A stretch of 64,000 nucleotides of DNA. Source: Paragonimus skrjabini miyazakii. Its lineage: Eukaryota; Platyhelminthes; Trematoda; Plagiorchiida; Troglotrematidae. Every line of letters begins with the position of its first letter. The stretch's first letter is position 1. The DNA is taken from positions 38,902-102,901 of the forward strand of contig JTDE01000255.1 in NCBI GenBank assembly GCA_014338405.1, read 5' to 3'. Positions 1-12,919 of the stretch are shown one piece after another. The notes beneath the pieces were generated by a model that was given only the letters and a program-made list of their open reading frames with translations, was not told the origin of the DNA and ran no database searches. Both the position numbers and the translations under genes were made by a program.

Positions 1-227
1 AAACGAGAAATATGCGGATACTGAATGAAGGTTCTATCCTCATAAATGCGCTGTGGTAAATCCTGAATTTACTCTAATGGATTGCGCGGTATATGCACAG
101 CTTTTGTCTGCAAAGTCTAAGGCCCATTCTGCAAATCCGGTAATTAAGAATGGCATTTAACACCGAGATACTTTGCTTAGTAGACGAAGACGGAGTCGAC
201 TCTGTGCTACTGCTCAGTTAGCTCTGC

Positions 228-390
228 TGACTAAGACATGTCTCAAGTTGAACGCCACTCACGTCTGACCGCAGCTTTCACATTTAGGTAGACGTTCCAA
301 CCAGACTATTTCGAAAAGAACTGGACATGAGTTTTGCTCTTATCAGGGCTTGTCAGTATTGCATATCCTTGTTTTGTTACCCAAAACCAC
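228..390 (-). repeat. Hammerhead-bearing short element, decayed single copy (copy 1)
   Basis: On the minus strand this segment matches the 3' two thirds of the short element seen complete at 53708-54054: tail, ribozyme region and the start of the B-box side. It is truncated near 390, so no A box is visible. The 45-nt ribozyme window is 318-362. Its core is broken twice: the conserved CUGANGA reads CTGACAA and the conserved GAAA reads AAAA. An active RNA is therefore unlikely. It has no inverted partner. Homology is by eye and the ends are approximate. Confidence 0.65.
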
Positions 391-3226
391 ATCATTTGTT
401 AATTTGATTACAAGCGTGCGACTGTTTAGGATTCAATATAAGGTGGAAATAAATTGGGGACAGGATTGGTCTACGTAGGACACCGGAACCAGTGATGAGT
501 GACGAAAAAGCCTGATTACCGAAATAAGTAAACTGGTCTCGGTTTGCAAAGTAATCGCGCAAAAACTCGATGGCTAGAATTTGAATTCCAGATCCTTCGA
601 TAACCTGAAGTGGCGTCGCTCTGTCGACGTTTTCAAAAACGTGACAGTAGTCGGGGGAAAGTATGAGAACCGCTCTTCATTATCCAGCAACCGATGACAG
701 AATTGGATGAAGTGAGCAAGCCACCGCATCCACGGTTGAGCATGAACGACAACAGACGAAATGACTGGAAATCACAATATCCGACTGAGTTTTTCAGAGT
801 TCCAGTATTGTGAATATGCATTAGATCGGACGACATTTACCCGTTTGCTTGTTTGTCAACAATCTTGCACCGTCTGAAACACTGGGTGGATAACCCTATT
901 AGTGGACGGAAGTTACGGTTGAACTCTGCGATATGAACCACAGGTTTCTTCAGTGGATTATTCAGTTCACTCGGCCTTTTTATGATCTGCCGGATTCCCT
1001 GGCACTTTTCATTATCCAATGTTGTGTTGGTGTATACAGACTTCAAGTCTTTTATTTCTCATCTGGTAGACTTTAGAATGCAATTGACACATGAATATTC
1101 TTTTGATTTATAAACCTTTTCCTTTATTCTTCGAAGTCTCTTGAGTTACGTGGAGGAGAATCTATCTGCAAGAATCAGAACTGTATCCCAAGTACGGTAA
1201 ATATCAAAGCAGAAATTTGGTTTGCTCGTCAATTGGTTAAATACATGGATCGTCATGAACAAACAAGCGCAAGCCGGATGAAGATATCATTTCCCAAAAC
1301 CTTTTCTAGTTGTCGGGAAGAGACTAACAACGTCTTTTTCTGCAATCTCCGAAATGAACAGAGCTTGTGGTTTGCCTTATTATAAACCGTGGAAAAAAGC
1401 TTCATAGACTGGTCAGATGCATCAAATAAGACGCGCCTGTGAACCGAAAGTAAGTGCTCGTTATTGAGGAAAGCTAAAACTAGATGTGAGTCCAGAGGTT
1501 TTGGAAAGTTTGTAATGTTTTGCGAGCCGAATGCGGTCAAAATTTGGTAGCATATCGGCTGAAGTCATAACAAACATTGCACAACGGTATGTGGGGAATT
1601 TCTGGAAAAGCTAGTCACAAATCGTCAATAAACTTGACAACTTCTCTGGCAGGACAGTTTGGAGATAAGTAAAGATTGCACGCCACAACTGAACGAAAAC
1701 CACGTAATCATCTGGGTTCGCACTTAACAATTAAGCAGCTCATATATACATTTGAATGATCAAACAAAACACACACAAGGAGTAATTGATGTAAGTAATA
1801 AGGCTCCTATGACATCTTCTATAGCATACGGGATGATCCACAAGTTATTAAGTGATATTTTCGATTAAGACGACTCTGACTTCGATATCCTCATGCAGCC
1901 AGGATTCTTGTAACATGATCACAACAAAGTTGGCGTGTTCGCGAAGAGAGAGGACGCTGCTCATTTCAAGCATTTTATTGAGCAAGAACCGGGTGTTTCC
2001 ACTTAAAAGCATAGTTAGACGCAGTTCAGTGGTGTTATGCCTTTGAAGTGCAAAGGTCCATCTTGAGCGATATTGTTTAACATTCCCCTTCGATTTTTTA
2101 TAACTTCGCTTCACTTCATTCTAAACAGTTTATTCTTCTTTCGAAATGATTGGGCAAACCGAACATTGTTCATACATTTGAATAGAATAGTCAGAAGACA
2201 CAAATTACGATATGAATACGTTTCGCATACTCTCGTTAATCGTGAACTAGTGACTAGCATGAAAACATGACTTAAATGAAACGAATAAAAATACAAATCG
2301 GGCTGGATCGTGATTGGTACTTACGGCTAAACCCACGGTAAACAAAGGTTGACAGTCAGTTGTTTTTGTGCACACAGGACCGGCTGTCGACGGTTGATCA
2401 ACCATCATGCAAGTTTGTGGTTGATCGTTTGAATTTTACTATTCAGCCACGCCTGTCGTAAGGTTACTGACGTTAAGGTCAACACGTTTGTCTTACAACC
2501 GTGAGGATCAGATATATGTCATATTAAAATTAAGAAGACGAGGGAAGGTAAAACGACTTCAAATAACAGCAGGATTGTGCTATAATTCGCACAACGAAAG
2601 AGGTTGAGGAGCAACAAAAATTAAAGCGATCCAACAATATACTGAAGCGTGAATAAGTAAAAACGTCCGAAATCGTCGGGAATAATTCTTGCGCAACCAA
2701 ATTTTATGGCCCTGCCAACCTTACTACTCTGCCCTGAATTTCTACACGGCAAATGGGTATTCATCTTGGTCAACAGGGGTTATGGAAGAAGGGTAAAATA
2801 ACTCACTAGTTCAACCTCCGGGTTTGCATATAGCGAACAGAAAAGAATGTTGCTGTCGAAGAGAGAAACTTGTTGAAATACACGATATAAACGGCTTTTC
2901 AGGAAAGAAAGTAGTGTTTTTAACTCGTTTGTGCCACCGTTTGTTTCTTCGTCTGAACACGCAGCAAACGACACAGAATTCAACCGTTGACCCTCCGAGA
3001 ACTACCTAGACTGATCCGACTACACTAACCAACGTCCCTTGTATTCTCCATATCTATGAAAGCAACGTTACTCACAATAAAAATAAAACGTATAGCGACA
3101 ACTTAAGTACAAGCATTATTCATTAAAACAGGTACCTATTAATAGAAGAATGCTGAGGGTCACATTCAAAACCACTGCTGTTTTTGGTGATGGTAGGCCA
3201 GGAAATTTCCATTGACATCAAACGGT
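391..3226. other. Unassigned intergenic or intronic DNA
   Basis: No gene is supported here apart from the weak Gypsy-like scrap listed at 1253-1540. Open frames are short and occur on both strands as expected by chance. No tandem repeat or RNA gene was seen. Confidence 0.5.
1253..1540 (-). pseudogene. Possible Gypsy polymerase scrap (RT/RNase H linker)
   Basis: The minus-strand frame encodes 95 residues. The run ITNFPKP is followed about nine residues later by AFL and, further on, by CSFRRLQKKTLL. This spacing resembles the segment after the RT palm in Ty3/Gypsy polymerases, where an FPxP motif precedes a conserved FL and a later LL. A short FIDD motif lies upstream on the same strand near 1640. 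There is no clear catalytic motif in frame and no LTR nearby. This could be a chance ORF; the call is inference from motif spacing only. Confidence 0.2.
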
Positions 3227-3427
3227 TACTGATGTGTAGTGGGTGATCTTGGTTTTCATATCGATTGAACATCACCCACAATAGATTACATCTGCCACAT
3301 TTAGACAAACTTTCCAGTCGGCCTCTTTCGAAAAGAAGCACCAGACTCTAGTTTCGATTTTGTTAGGGCTCGTCAGTAGTGTATATCCTTGTCACGACTG
3401 AAGCTAAAACTCCGACCACGCTTTCAT
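3227..3427 (-). repeat. Hammerhead-bearing short element, left arm of inverted pair (copy 2)
   Basis: The minus-strand copy begins with the typical 3' tail (read on plus as TACTGATGTGTAG) and runs through the ribozyme to the B-box region, where it stops at about 3427. The plus copy starts right there. The B-box side has diverged in the same way as in its partner, which suggests a common origin for the two arms. Confidence 0.75.
3338..3382 (-). ncRNA. Hammerhead ribozyme, core intact, stem II weakened
   Basis: Read on the minus strand, the core boxes CTGACGA and GAAA and the cleavage triplet GTC are present. Stem I (ACACTA with TGGTGC) keeps five of six pairs, including one wobble. Stem III is the tiny ACTAGAGT hairpin. 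Stem II (GCCCT against AAATC) has lost most pairing, so activity is doubtful although all core bases are kept. Confidence 0.6.
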
Positions 3428-3635
3428 TTGGTCGTGTCTAATGTGAGGTCAGTAGCGCAATGGTCAGCAAGGTTGCCTCGTGCTAGCGTGGCCGGAGTTC
3501 TACTTCCAGCAGTGGCAAGGAGAGGCACTACTGACGAGCTCTAACGGGAGCGAAACTCGGGTCTAATGCTTCTTTTTGAATGTCTGTCTGAATGCAACAG
3601 CTGCGATCAATTGTGAGTAATGTTCAGCCGATATC
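3428..3635 (+). repeat. Hammerhead-bearing short element, right arm of inverted pair (copy 3)
   Basis: This plus-strand copy contains an A-box-like TAGCGCAATGG (3463-3473), a diverged B-box region, the ribozyme, and a tail shortened by an internal deletion. It lacks the roughly 100-bp head before the A box seen at 53708-54054. It is joined head-to-head to copy 2. Confidence 0.75.
3525..3569 (+). ncRNA. Hammerhead ribozyme, type I, core intact
   Basis: The core CTGACGA lies at 3531-3537 and GAAA at 3552-3555. The cleavage triplet GTC ends at 3563, so cleavage is predicted after 3563. Stem II is GCTCT/GGAGC closed by a four-base loop. Stem I GCACTA/TAATGC has one mismatch. Stem III (ACTCGGGT) has practically no loop, as in schistosome Smalpha hammerheads, which work best as dimers. 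The fold was done by hand. Confidence 0.75.
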
Positions 3636-6600
3636 ATACAATTAGATCAGATAAATACAGACAGGCAATTAAGGAACATGCTCACAGGCTTTTCAGGTAT
3701 TATGTTTTCACGAGCACGGACACTCTCTAAAGGTCGGTTTCCTGGGGATGGTTTCAAATATACGTACAACCTTTTGTATACTAAATCCACGCAGACTTAG
3801 CTGAATGTCTTCTCATGTTGATGGAAGTGCAAAGTACCGTCAGAGAATGTTAATACCCAGGTTCAATCTAAATATCTGTATGATCATCCGAACAAAATGT
3901 CTCCCACACTTTGTGGAGGGTCACACTACGAAGTGGTTGAAATAAATGATGACGCACCAGCTTCGACGTGGTGAGCCGTTTGCTCAAAATCCCAAGCCAC
4001 TGACTGCTAAGCAACTTATCACAACAGTTTACAAATTTGGCACGGTTAATCCATTCAAAATATAGCTGTTCATCCACATTGTGAAGTCAGTGGCCTTCCA
4101 CGAAGCAATGCTAATCTAAATTTACTGACCTGATTTAACCTACCAGGTTCCCGCCGTCCTACTTACACGGTATTGGCTTTTGTAACAGTGTCTATTCACT
4201 GTTTATCTATTTTCGTCAGATATGTTTTAGTTTGACTGCTGGGAGTAAACAAAATGTTCGCGTGTCACAACATATGCTCTCTTTTAGTTCTAATAAAATG
4301 AATGAAATTACCTTCTAGATAACTGCCGTCAAAAAATGCCCATAATGGAGCAATACCCAGCTGTTGGGAACAGGTTTTGTTTACACGTCATTACCTTTGT
4401 GGTCACCTTATAAGCTGGATTCCGGTCTTAGTTCAAGCCGAATTATATGGTAGAATTATGTCGCACTAGATCTTGCCGTGCTGTGGTTCATCACTAGTTA
4501 GCAGCAACAAACTGTCCAGATTATCGGACCATGTAATTAATGCCAAACTGCATCCCCAAGAACTCTGTCGCTTTGTTTTGTGAATACTAGGAAGTAAGTT
4601 GTCGACCTTCCTTGAGTTTCTTCAAAAAGAGCGAGGAAAACGAATGGGAAGTACAGATTTTTCCACTCCTTTTATCGGTCGCAAGTGTGGAATACATGAA
4701 TATACGCAGAAAATACATGTAGACAACATTAGAATATGTCATGATTGGACTTTGCATCTGTGAATGGAAGTTTCCCATTTCTGAGACGGACAAGCTTCCT
4801 GAGTCGACTGCTTATGCGCACGCAATATCGACAATATCTACTGAAAATTATCACGTTATTATGTCATTTCGAGAAAGGAAAGACTTTGTTTTCACTAGTC
4901 ATGAAAACGTTTGGATAGTTACCATGATTGAGGCTGTATAAGAATGCGAATTGAAGATTACACTTACGAATGTACGTAAATGCCACACAGACGACATAGC
5001 ATACTTCATATGTTCTGTGTGAGAAATACATTTTGAAGGAGCGGCAAACCAGATGGGTACATTTCACAACTTCAGGCAGAACAAACGAAACCAGTCGAAA
5101 CTCGTACACCCCAGTTAAGTAGTGTTCTGGAACCACACAAGCATGTGGTTCCGTTAGGATTAGTTCATTTTACGGACAATTCAGTTTTGCAAAGGCTTTC
5201 CAGTTTGCTTTCAGCAATTCGCCATCCTGATCAAGAAATGCTTCCTCCCAGTAACGTGAGATCTTTGTCACTTGACGCAAGGTTTCTCATAATGAACTTT
5301 TGTAGTCGGATGAGATGTTTTCTGTCGATTTACGCTAATTATTTTTAAACGATCCACTGGAAAAGACCGCCACATTTGCGCGCTTGTATATCTCAGCTGA
5401 ATTTCCTTTCGGATGTTGTCAATAGCTACACTAAAATACACCCGTATTCAGTTTTGGGATTTTCTCACGAACAAACTGGTGTCCTTGTCACAACAGTTGT
5501 CGATTGCCATGTGCGACATTTTGATCTCAAATATTTGCTAATTGGTAGTAGTTTACGTACATTGGAGATCACTCACAAGTGACCATAGCGGATGCAGTTT
5601 CAGACAACCTCCCTCAAAAAGAAGCAATATACTCTAGATCCGCTTTTGTTGAACTCTTCATTAGTCCATACCCTTGTCATGGCCGGGATTAAAATTGCTG
5701 CCAATTCTTGCGTTAACCTTGTGAACAACTGTGCCGTTGATCCCACATTAAGCAAGACTGATTTAGCATATAAAAACGTTATGCCAAACTCACTTGCGAG
5801 TTATGCTGGAATTGCCCAAGTGTCACGAGAGGAAACACAGTAACTGTTCTGCTAACTTCCAACGTATTTGATCCTTACGACGGCTAATACATTCATTCGC
5901 TTAGTTATCTCAGCAGCTCTACTTACCACACGACAGATTTGTCCAATAAAAAAGCCAAGTGTGTTCCAGTCCAAACTGGAGTGAACAATAACTAAAAATT
6001 TCGCTTTTTGAACCAAATGCTTAAAACTGAGGCCTAGTGCGCACAAAATTTCACAAAGGTCGAAAGTTATACTGTTACAAACACGGCGGAATAGATCAAA
6101 GACGCTTATACTGCAAAACGGATGCTCAAAATGGAATATCGACATGCCCAGCAGAAATAACCTAACGAAGAATACTGTGAAACTGAGAAATAATTATTGA
6201 TGAACCCACCTTTCAGCAGTCACCCTATCATAAATGACGTAAGTCGAAAACCACTGCTTATTTGTCCTTACATACACACTGTGTAAGAGGTACGAATGCC
6301 ACTTCAACTGGGAGTGTTCCCCGGCTTATTCATAGTCGTAACATATCGAAATACTCTATCAAATAACCTCTCAGTTCACGAGTTTTTGATCAAAACAGAC
6401 CAGAGAAATAACGCGGATATTCAGCCACGGAAAACACCTTAACAATTTGCCTGTAGTCATTTCAAATAGAACAAGGTGTACTGATATTTATTAATCAGTT
6501 ACGTGGGTATTGAGCGATCTTCGTACAATTGAGTAACTCTCCTACATCATTAGCACGATCGGGCATTTGCAATACAGACAGACGTGGAACATAAAGACAG

Positions 6601-6870
6601 CAGGTCGTGAGACAAAGACCTGAGCGGAACGACATTTTTCTTTTCATTGTCATCACCTCCCGACGTCGATCTTGTTACAACCTTCTCTACCCGATACGCA
6701 ACGCAACCATGAGGCTAGTCAGTAGTGAGATCCAGAGTAATAATGAGGAATCGAAGTGATCACAAATTATATTAATCTCTGCTCATATGCCGTTTTTCAC
6801 AATAAGCCGGTATTTGTAGGTCGACCTCGTCTACGCACACCAAGTAAAATTTACTAGCGTTAGACAGTGG
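3636..6870. other. Unassigned intergenic or intronic DNA
   Basis: No gene, RNA or mobile-element motif was recognised. Frames up to about 97 codons occur on both strands without splice borders or known motifs. Confidence 0.5.
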
Positions 6871-7000
6871 CTCGAAAATCACCTAAATGATCAAAATTTC
6901 ATCGACATTTTTGTCGACCCATTTTGAAAATAATCATTAGACGGCAGGTTTGCCGATAATAAAGCTCGTCAGCAGTGTAAACCTGTGCCAGTATCACTAA
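6871..7000 (-). repeat. Hammerhead-bearing short element, old left arm of inverted pair (copy 4)
   Basis: This is a strongly diverged minus-strand copy, recognisable from the GTCGACCC block, the ribozyme window 6934-6978 and the segment after it. The core box CTGACGA is kept, but the second box reads AAAC instead of GAAA and stem II is lost, so the ribozyme is dead. The border with the plus arm near 7000 is approximate. Confidence 0.6.
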
Positions 7001-7152
7001 CTGGACAGCGGAAACTCTGTCCTACGGAAAAGAAATGCACTGCTGACAAGCTCGAATTGAAGCGGAATTCGAGTCAAAAGCAACTTTTTAAAAGGGGCTG
7101 AATGGAATGAATATGGAATTATAAATCTGACTGATGTTCAATTCATATTAAT
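7001..7152 (+). repeat. Hammerhead-bearing short element, old right arm of inverted pair (copy 5)
   Basis: This plus-strand copy has its ribozyme window at 7037-7081 and a tail that still matches through GTTCAATTCAT. The core reads CTGACAA and GGAA, so it is inactive. It starts around the B-box region and lacks an A box. Together with copy 4 it forms the most degraded of the four inverted pairs. Confidence 0.6.
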
Positions 7153-8763
7153 TTAAGTTTTCACGGGAATTACGTATGACGTGCTGCGTTAAGGGCAAGA
7201 CCTAAATAAGACACCATTTTTCGAAGTAGATGGGTTGAAGTAGTGAGAAAGCTGCGGCTATACGTGAGTGGCATTCCGTTCATTTTACCTATATCCTAAT
7301 ATTTGCCACTATCTTTTATATATCTTTGAAATGAATTGATGTTATTGTGCGCTGATAAACTAAATTTCTCAGGCGAGCTAATACTCCTAAAAGTATACGA
7401 TGAATATGTTTGACAACCTCGAGGAAATTGCACCCAGTTGTTGTTGTTGTAAGCTAACAAAATACTAAATCACACACGGCATTTACCATCTTCAGTTTTC
7501 GCCAAACGGACGTGGTCATAGTCAAAACGGAAGTCAAACCGTTACATAGGATTCGCGTGCTACCTAGTAACACACGCGAACAAATTTACTCTGTTCATCG
7601 TTATTCCCAAACTTGCAATTCTACTTCGTTTTAATACGTCAGTCAGTCAGTTTCACCATTTACATCTAGTCAATTCTGTGATCTCCAAACCCTGATTTTC
7701 ACTTTTTTCAATATTTCGAATTTGTTTTCATTTGACTGAATATATTTGCATAAGTTAAACGATAATCTTATTTACTCTTTGGTATGATTATCACATGTCA
7801 AACTTAACTTTTGTTTGGCTCTTTAAAATGAAGGATACTCTGAAGTTAATTTTCGGATTGTCCAGTAGCCATGTCCACGCACAACTGGGTCAACAACGAA
7901 AGTATAGGAACCTATCACAGAGGGTTTGTTCTGACTTCAGTGTCAATGGCACTCTGTAATTCATATCTGAAGACCATAGGTGAAGTTTCTTCGCAGTGCT
8001 CTGTCCAAATACTTAGTGCTGATTCGCTGTGCTATACAGCAGACCGCTTTTTGAACACAGCGCCTTAAAACAAACACACTATAAGTTACTTATCACCTTA
8101 AACTGAAAAATGGATATGATATGAGGGTTTGGTGGCAGGCTCACAGAACACATCTTGCACCGGATAACTCAAACGACAGCGAGCGGACGAATTTGACGTG
8201 CCTATGTCCCATAGAGCTTTTCTCATTAAGAAAAAAACAAATGAAAACTCATAATTTCAGCCACAGTTTTCTTGGGCTATTGAGCACCGAATAACTGACC
8301 GTAGTGCCAGTAATTGATCAAATACCTGATCGTCTGGCTACTGACATTGTGAAGGTAAGAAAAATTAATTGTCAGCTTTTCGTGCTGTACCCTTCACAGT
8401 GCGCGGCACAAGCTTACACACGACAGCCAGAGATGCTGCTTTCTTACTAGTTCACCTCAAATCAGTTTCATTCACAAGACTTGTCACAAGCAATCGCACC
8501 AATTGTAAAAGGAAACGTTCTCTTGAATAAAAATTTGTTCTCAGAAATAACAGTGTAACACATGCATCCAAGAGGATTGCATGCCGCACGCGGAACTACG
8601 AGAATAGTCAAGATCAGAACTTCATTCGGACTGCCTAAGCATTCTTTTGAGAGTTGACGGTGCAGAAATGTAGCAGAGAATATTTCAATGACGGACAGAA
8701 ATTTTACTAGCATAGCTTCAGAAACCGGGGTAATCTCACATTAGTAGACAGTCACGTTCAATG
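7153..8763. other. Unassigned DNA
   Basis: Nothing beyond chance ORFs was seen. A short (TTG)n run near 7440 is the only simple repeat. Confidence 0.5.
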
Positions 8764-9231
8764 TCATTGCCACAATAATCCCTTCCAAGACCGTGGATAA
8801 TAGGACAAATAAGATGGTTTTTCAACACAAGCGATACAAAAAAAGAACAAAAACAAATAATCACACAAAAAGCAAACTAAATCCCGAGCAAGATCTCCAC
8901 AGAACATAATAAAATGGTGATGAGAAGTACATGTAGACGGGAAAGTACTGCCACTACGCCTAATTGGAACTCGGTTGGCTTGTTCCTTCAGTTCCGGGGA
9001 TACTACTGAACAGCATTCATCGTGTTTACATTTGAATTCAGCAACCGTGGCTTTCGGTCCCACTTCGAACGGGATTTCTTTCAGCTGTTTACAATTCTGT
9101 TTCATGGAATTTGGCCGGAATGGTTTTTTGACTAGCCCCTTAACACTTTTCAATTCCTTTTCCACTGGCTGATGCATTTTTGCTACAACCGAACTTATCC
9201 TCTTCTTCCCACTGCTGTCCCTTCGAAACAT
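8764..9231 (-). CDS. Unidentified ORF, possible lysine-rich exon
   Basis: This 155-residue minus-strand frame is the longest one in the window outside the retroelements. The first two thirds (about 8950-9231) are basic and cysteine-containing. The last part, from about 8900 down, is hydrophobic, T-rich at the DNA level and looks like read-through into non-coding sequence. The ATG is preceded by a purine-rich stretch, not a splice acceptor, so a first coding exon is conceivable. No clear donor was found and no family is recognised. A chance ORF remains possible. Confidence 0.2.
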   Translation of the reverse strand: MFRRDSSGKKRISSVVAKMHQPVEKELKSVKGLVKKPFRPNSMKQNCKQLKEIPFEVGPKATVAEFKCKHDECCSVVSPELKEQANRVPIRRSGSTFPSTCTSHHHFIMFCGDLARDLVCFLCDYLFLFFFCIACVEKPSYLSYYPRSWKGLLWQ

Positions 9232-12200
9232 TTCAAATTTCAGCAGGATTTTCTCTTTTTTCTTCTCTTTTTAAGAAAAATATAATGAGGTATCTATGTC
9301 AGTTGAGGTACTTTTCCCCAAAAGTTACACAAAAGATTTTTCATACCCGCATCGCTATCTTTATAGAAACTCGGCATCTCTAAACAACTAAGGACAACGG
9401 GCTTGCACCCATTACTTAAGACGTGCTTTGCAGGCTGAAAAACGGATATTCAGTAGAAACCCGGGGGTTCCGGGTAACCCATATTCCAGTATTCTCTGTC
9501 TCATTGGTTATCTGTGTAACTGCGCCCTACCCTGATCCCCTTAACCACCAATTAAGCTCTTTAGGTTCAGATTCCACAAGTCGTCTACATTTAATAACAT
9601 TTGGCGGGGTTCTGTCCCAACAGTCTGCTAGGCAGTTCATTGTGGATTCCTCTCGTATTAGGCCCACTTCAGCACCTATGGTTGTGTGGTCGTAGTTGCT
9701 AATCCATTTTGTTAGTCCGTCAAAAGAAAAGTAGGGAACTCAAAACTGATTTCCGTAGATAACTACTTGTGGCTCGTACAATTAGCAGCCTTGAGCCTTT
9801 CTTCTTATCCTGCAGGAACGCTTCTGTTGAAGCTGAGATTCCGGAACTTCTGTTAAATGGTTTCCCTTTCGATAGTAAAAGTCTATAATTTACTTAGTCG
9901 AAACCCTTCTAAAGCCTGAATAGCAGATCACAGCAAATACTTCAATGTCCAGCCAAAAAGTGATTTTCCCTTTAGAAGGTAGGCAATATCGTTTTTTTAT
10001 AAAGCTATATTGCCGCGCTACTGACAGCCCACAGTTGGTGAGGTAGTCCGCCCTCTTGTCCGTTGATATCTTTCACAGCACTTTTGTGGTAGATTCAAGT
10101 GTCCTTAATTATTGACCTTTTCTTCCCTGCCACCTTTGTTAATCTGTACGACAACAGCCATTTTCCGGCCGCGGGTAGTTTGGCTCTATTTAACAACTTA
10201 CTAATTTTGATTAGTCGACAGCACAACTAAGGTACAGAAGAATGACTACTCTGTGCTTTCACCACAGTCGTTTTTAATAGCTGCTGACCCTCAGGAATGG
10301 GGCAGAATTGTTGGCAAAACCTGGCAGATTAATTAAAAACCAAAGATAATTTACTTTTATATAACCTCCTTCCATAAACTCTGACCATGCTTTTCATCCC
10401 GCTCCTTTGAACATTTTTCTGACGTAGTTTCATGTAGGCCCGATGCAATCTGCCCGAAAGCTTACCGCTGGTGATCGCAAGGTTTGGCCTAATGAAATCA
10501 CAAGCACTTCGGCCAATGGAGGGTTCACTCAAGAAAAAGTTGAGTTTATTTGGACCCTTTTTATTAAAAGGTGCAACATAGCATCTGTTTGTTCAGGCCT
10601 TCCTCGGGTGTGCTGAGCCGCATAATGAACGAGAACGTAAGATATTTTGAATGAATGGACTGAGAAAAACAGGACTTTACGAACAAGTTATAATACTTAA
10701 CGGTTCAACCACCTCTGGTGGCTTTCCGTAGAAAGGCAAGAAAAGATTTTTCAAATCAACATTTCAGAGCATCCTCCCCTATCCAACTAGCATCTAGCGC
10801 ATTAAAGTCGCACAGAAAGCTAACTGTATGGGCTCAGCCTATCTGGTTATACAGCACTATGCAAAATCTTCCGTCTCAGACTGTGCCGTTGATGGACATC
10901 TACAGATGCACGCAACTAACAGTTGTTTCAATGACCCCATGAGACGAACAAATACTTACAAATTTGGCCTTACAAGTTCCCTTCAAGATGGTTGATCATA
11001 ATTCTGAATCATCAAAAGTAAGGACCCCCACCGGCTTTTCTGTCCGACCAATCTGCCTTCTACCTCGCGAAGGTAGCTCATTAATACGGGTTCTCTGTTT
11101 GCTATGTTCCAGGGCATACCAAGCCTTGTGTGCACCACAGTGGATATCATCATTCTAGGCTTCCTAAAAGCAGTTGTGATTCCAACAAGATAACTTGTGG
11201 TGCTACTTAGCACTTGCTACTGATAATTTCAGTAGTGTTACGGCAAGATGACTTGATGGTTCTGGATACTGCGAACGATGTAGTGACAAGTAAACCGCTA
11301 AAGATTAGTAGATGGTTTTTAAAAATATCTCTCATTGAAAGAAGGGAGAGTAATAAACGAGACAACTTGGAATTAGTGTGTAAACCTGACGTCAGCTCGC
11401 ATAACCAGCTCACCTGAGTCTGCTTCGCTACTACATTGCAAGAAAGCCCTAAATTGCCGTTTATCTGGCTGTGTGGTATGCACATTGAATGTCAGTAATA
11501 ACCGGTTGATTCCACGTATAGTTAAACGAGAAAATTACACACCTTGTTTGCACCGCCGGACATTCGTAGATAAGTTGTGACAATAAAAGTTGACTATATG
11601 ATATGCGTATCGTGGATAACTGACTTGTCTGAAGGTGAATGCTTCCCATTTACGAGTTATTCTCTGTACACCAGAAGGTCAGACCTCTCTTAACTTGTCG
11701 CAGCTCAGCTCATACTGTTGCAGATGGTCTTTGTATCTTCATACAATCATCATTTTGTGATTGCTGGCCTCATTAGACGTCGATTGTATATCCACTTCGG
11801 GCTGACAAGATTTGCTTTCCTACTGATTGACTGTTAGACCGGCTACCTCTATGATCATAGTTGCTTTTGGTTCTCTGTTGAGTGGTGTAGAATATTCTGA
11901 GTTCTTACTCCACGCGACTGATAGTGTTGAAACAACTGGCAACGGTCAGTGGCAAACGACTATCACCATAAGATTGTTAACTGAACATCACAAGCTTCTA
12001 AAGCAGCTGCATGAACAAGTTGTTTATTTGTTTTGTGGTGCGGAGATCGATCCAGCGGAGCTCACCAGTTTCAGCCGCAGTGCCTACAGCGGAGTCACTG
12101 AGAAACAATGTAATAGAATTCAATAATCATCTGGACAGAATGATCTTGGCTGGGGGCTCTTGCAATCACTTTATCAATACCAGTGGACAAGGAAATTTAT

Positions 12201-12724
12201 AGCATCCCTTCTGAATCACTTCGATGCCTCTAATTTAACGTCACACTGGTCGCACAAGCAACATAAAAGGAAGCTTTATCATAACAAGCCATACAGTAAA
12301 TACAGAATGTTTGGCAAAATGATTCTCGGGGTGGAAGGGTGCGACAATTTTCTTGTCGCAAGGATGTACTCCCCGACTCGATGTATAATGGTAGCATATC
12401 CTGTAGTGTTTCGTTTGACGTTAACGGCGGCTTATGATAATGCAGTTAGTAGACCATGAGCATGCCCACTAGACATATATCTAGTCACATCAAACAGTTC
12501 GATCCAATCTGCAAAACTGATGCAGTGGGAGCAAAATGTCCGTTTGATCAAAAGTACGTCCATACCCACAGTTTTAGGTTCACCTTGATCTCGGAGGCTC
12601 TTCAGATGGACTCATGTATTTGCTAGCAATCTTTGCAAAATCATCTTCAACAACCCTTTCTCAATTTCCACAGTCACTCCCTTAATCTGGTTTTCGGGAG
12701 GATTTATTAATTTACAGTGGCCCA
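9232..12724. other. Unassigned DNA
   Basis: No supported gene. ORFs up to 99 codons occur on both strands without known motifs. A perfect 8-bp hairpin (TGCGACAA/TTGTCGCA, five-base loop) lies at 12340-12360. Confidence 0.5.
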
Positions 12725-12919
12725 CAGTTCAGGTGGGTAGAGTTTTATGAACTTTTTAGCAACGATGGTCTCTCTCATTCATCTAAGCTCGCTTGTCATG
12801 CACGACCTAAAGGCCAGATTGAGAGATTTGTAGACACATTTAGGGAGGCCTTACAAAAGTTGGAAGGAAAAGGCGAGGCGGAGGAAATGACTGAACATTT
12901 TCTGAGTACCAACCATTAA
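12725..12919 (+). pseudogene. Gypsy integrase core remnant
   Basis: In the frame that ends with TAA at 12917-12919 the translation contains CHARPKGQIERFVDTFREAL followed by an acidic KGEAEEMTEHFLSTN stretch. This matches the region around the third catalytic residue (the Glu of a GQxERFVxTF motif) in Ty3/Gypsy integrases. The preceding part, FMNFL and later HLSSL, is in a second frame, so there is a frameshift near 12790. The two catalytic Asp residues upstream are not visible and no LTR lies nearby. This is a small dead fragment, unrelated in detail to the Gypsy element at 23.5 kb. Confidence 0.6.

Noticed and set aside
7438..7451. (TTG)n run as microsatellite
   Set aside because: Only about four units; not notable.
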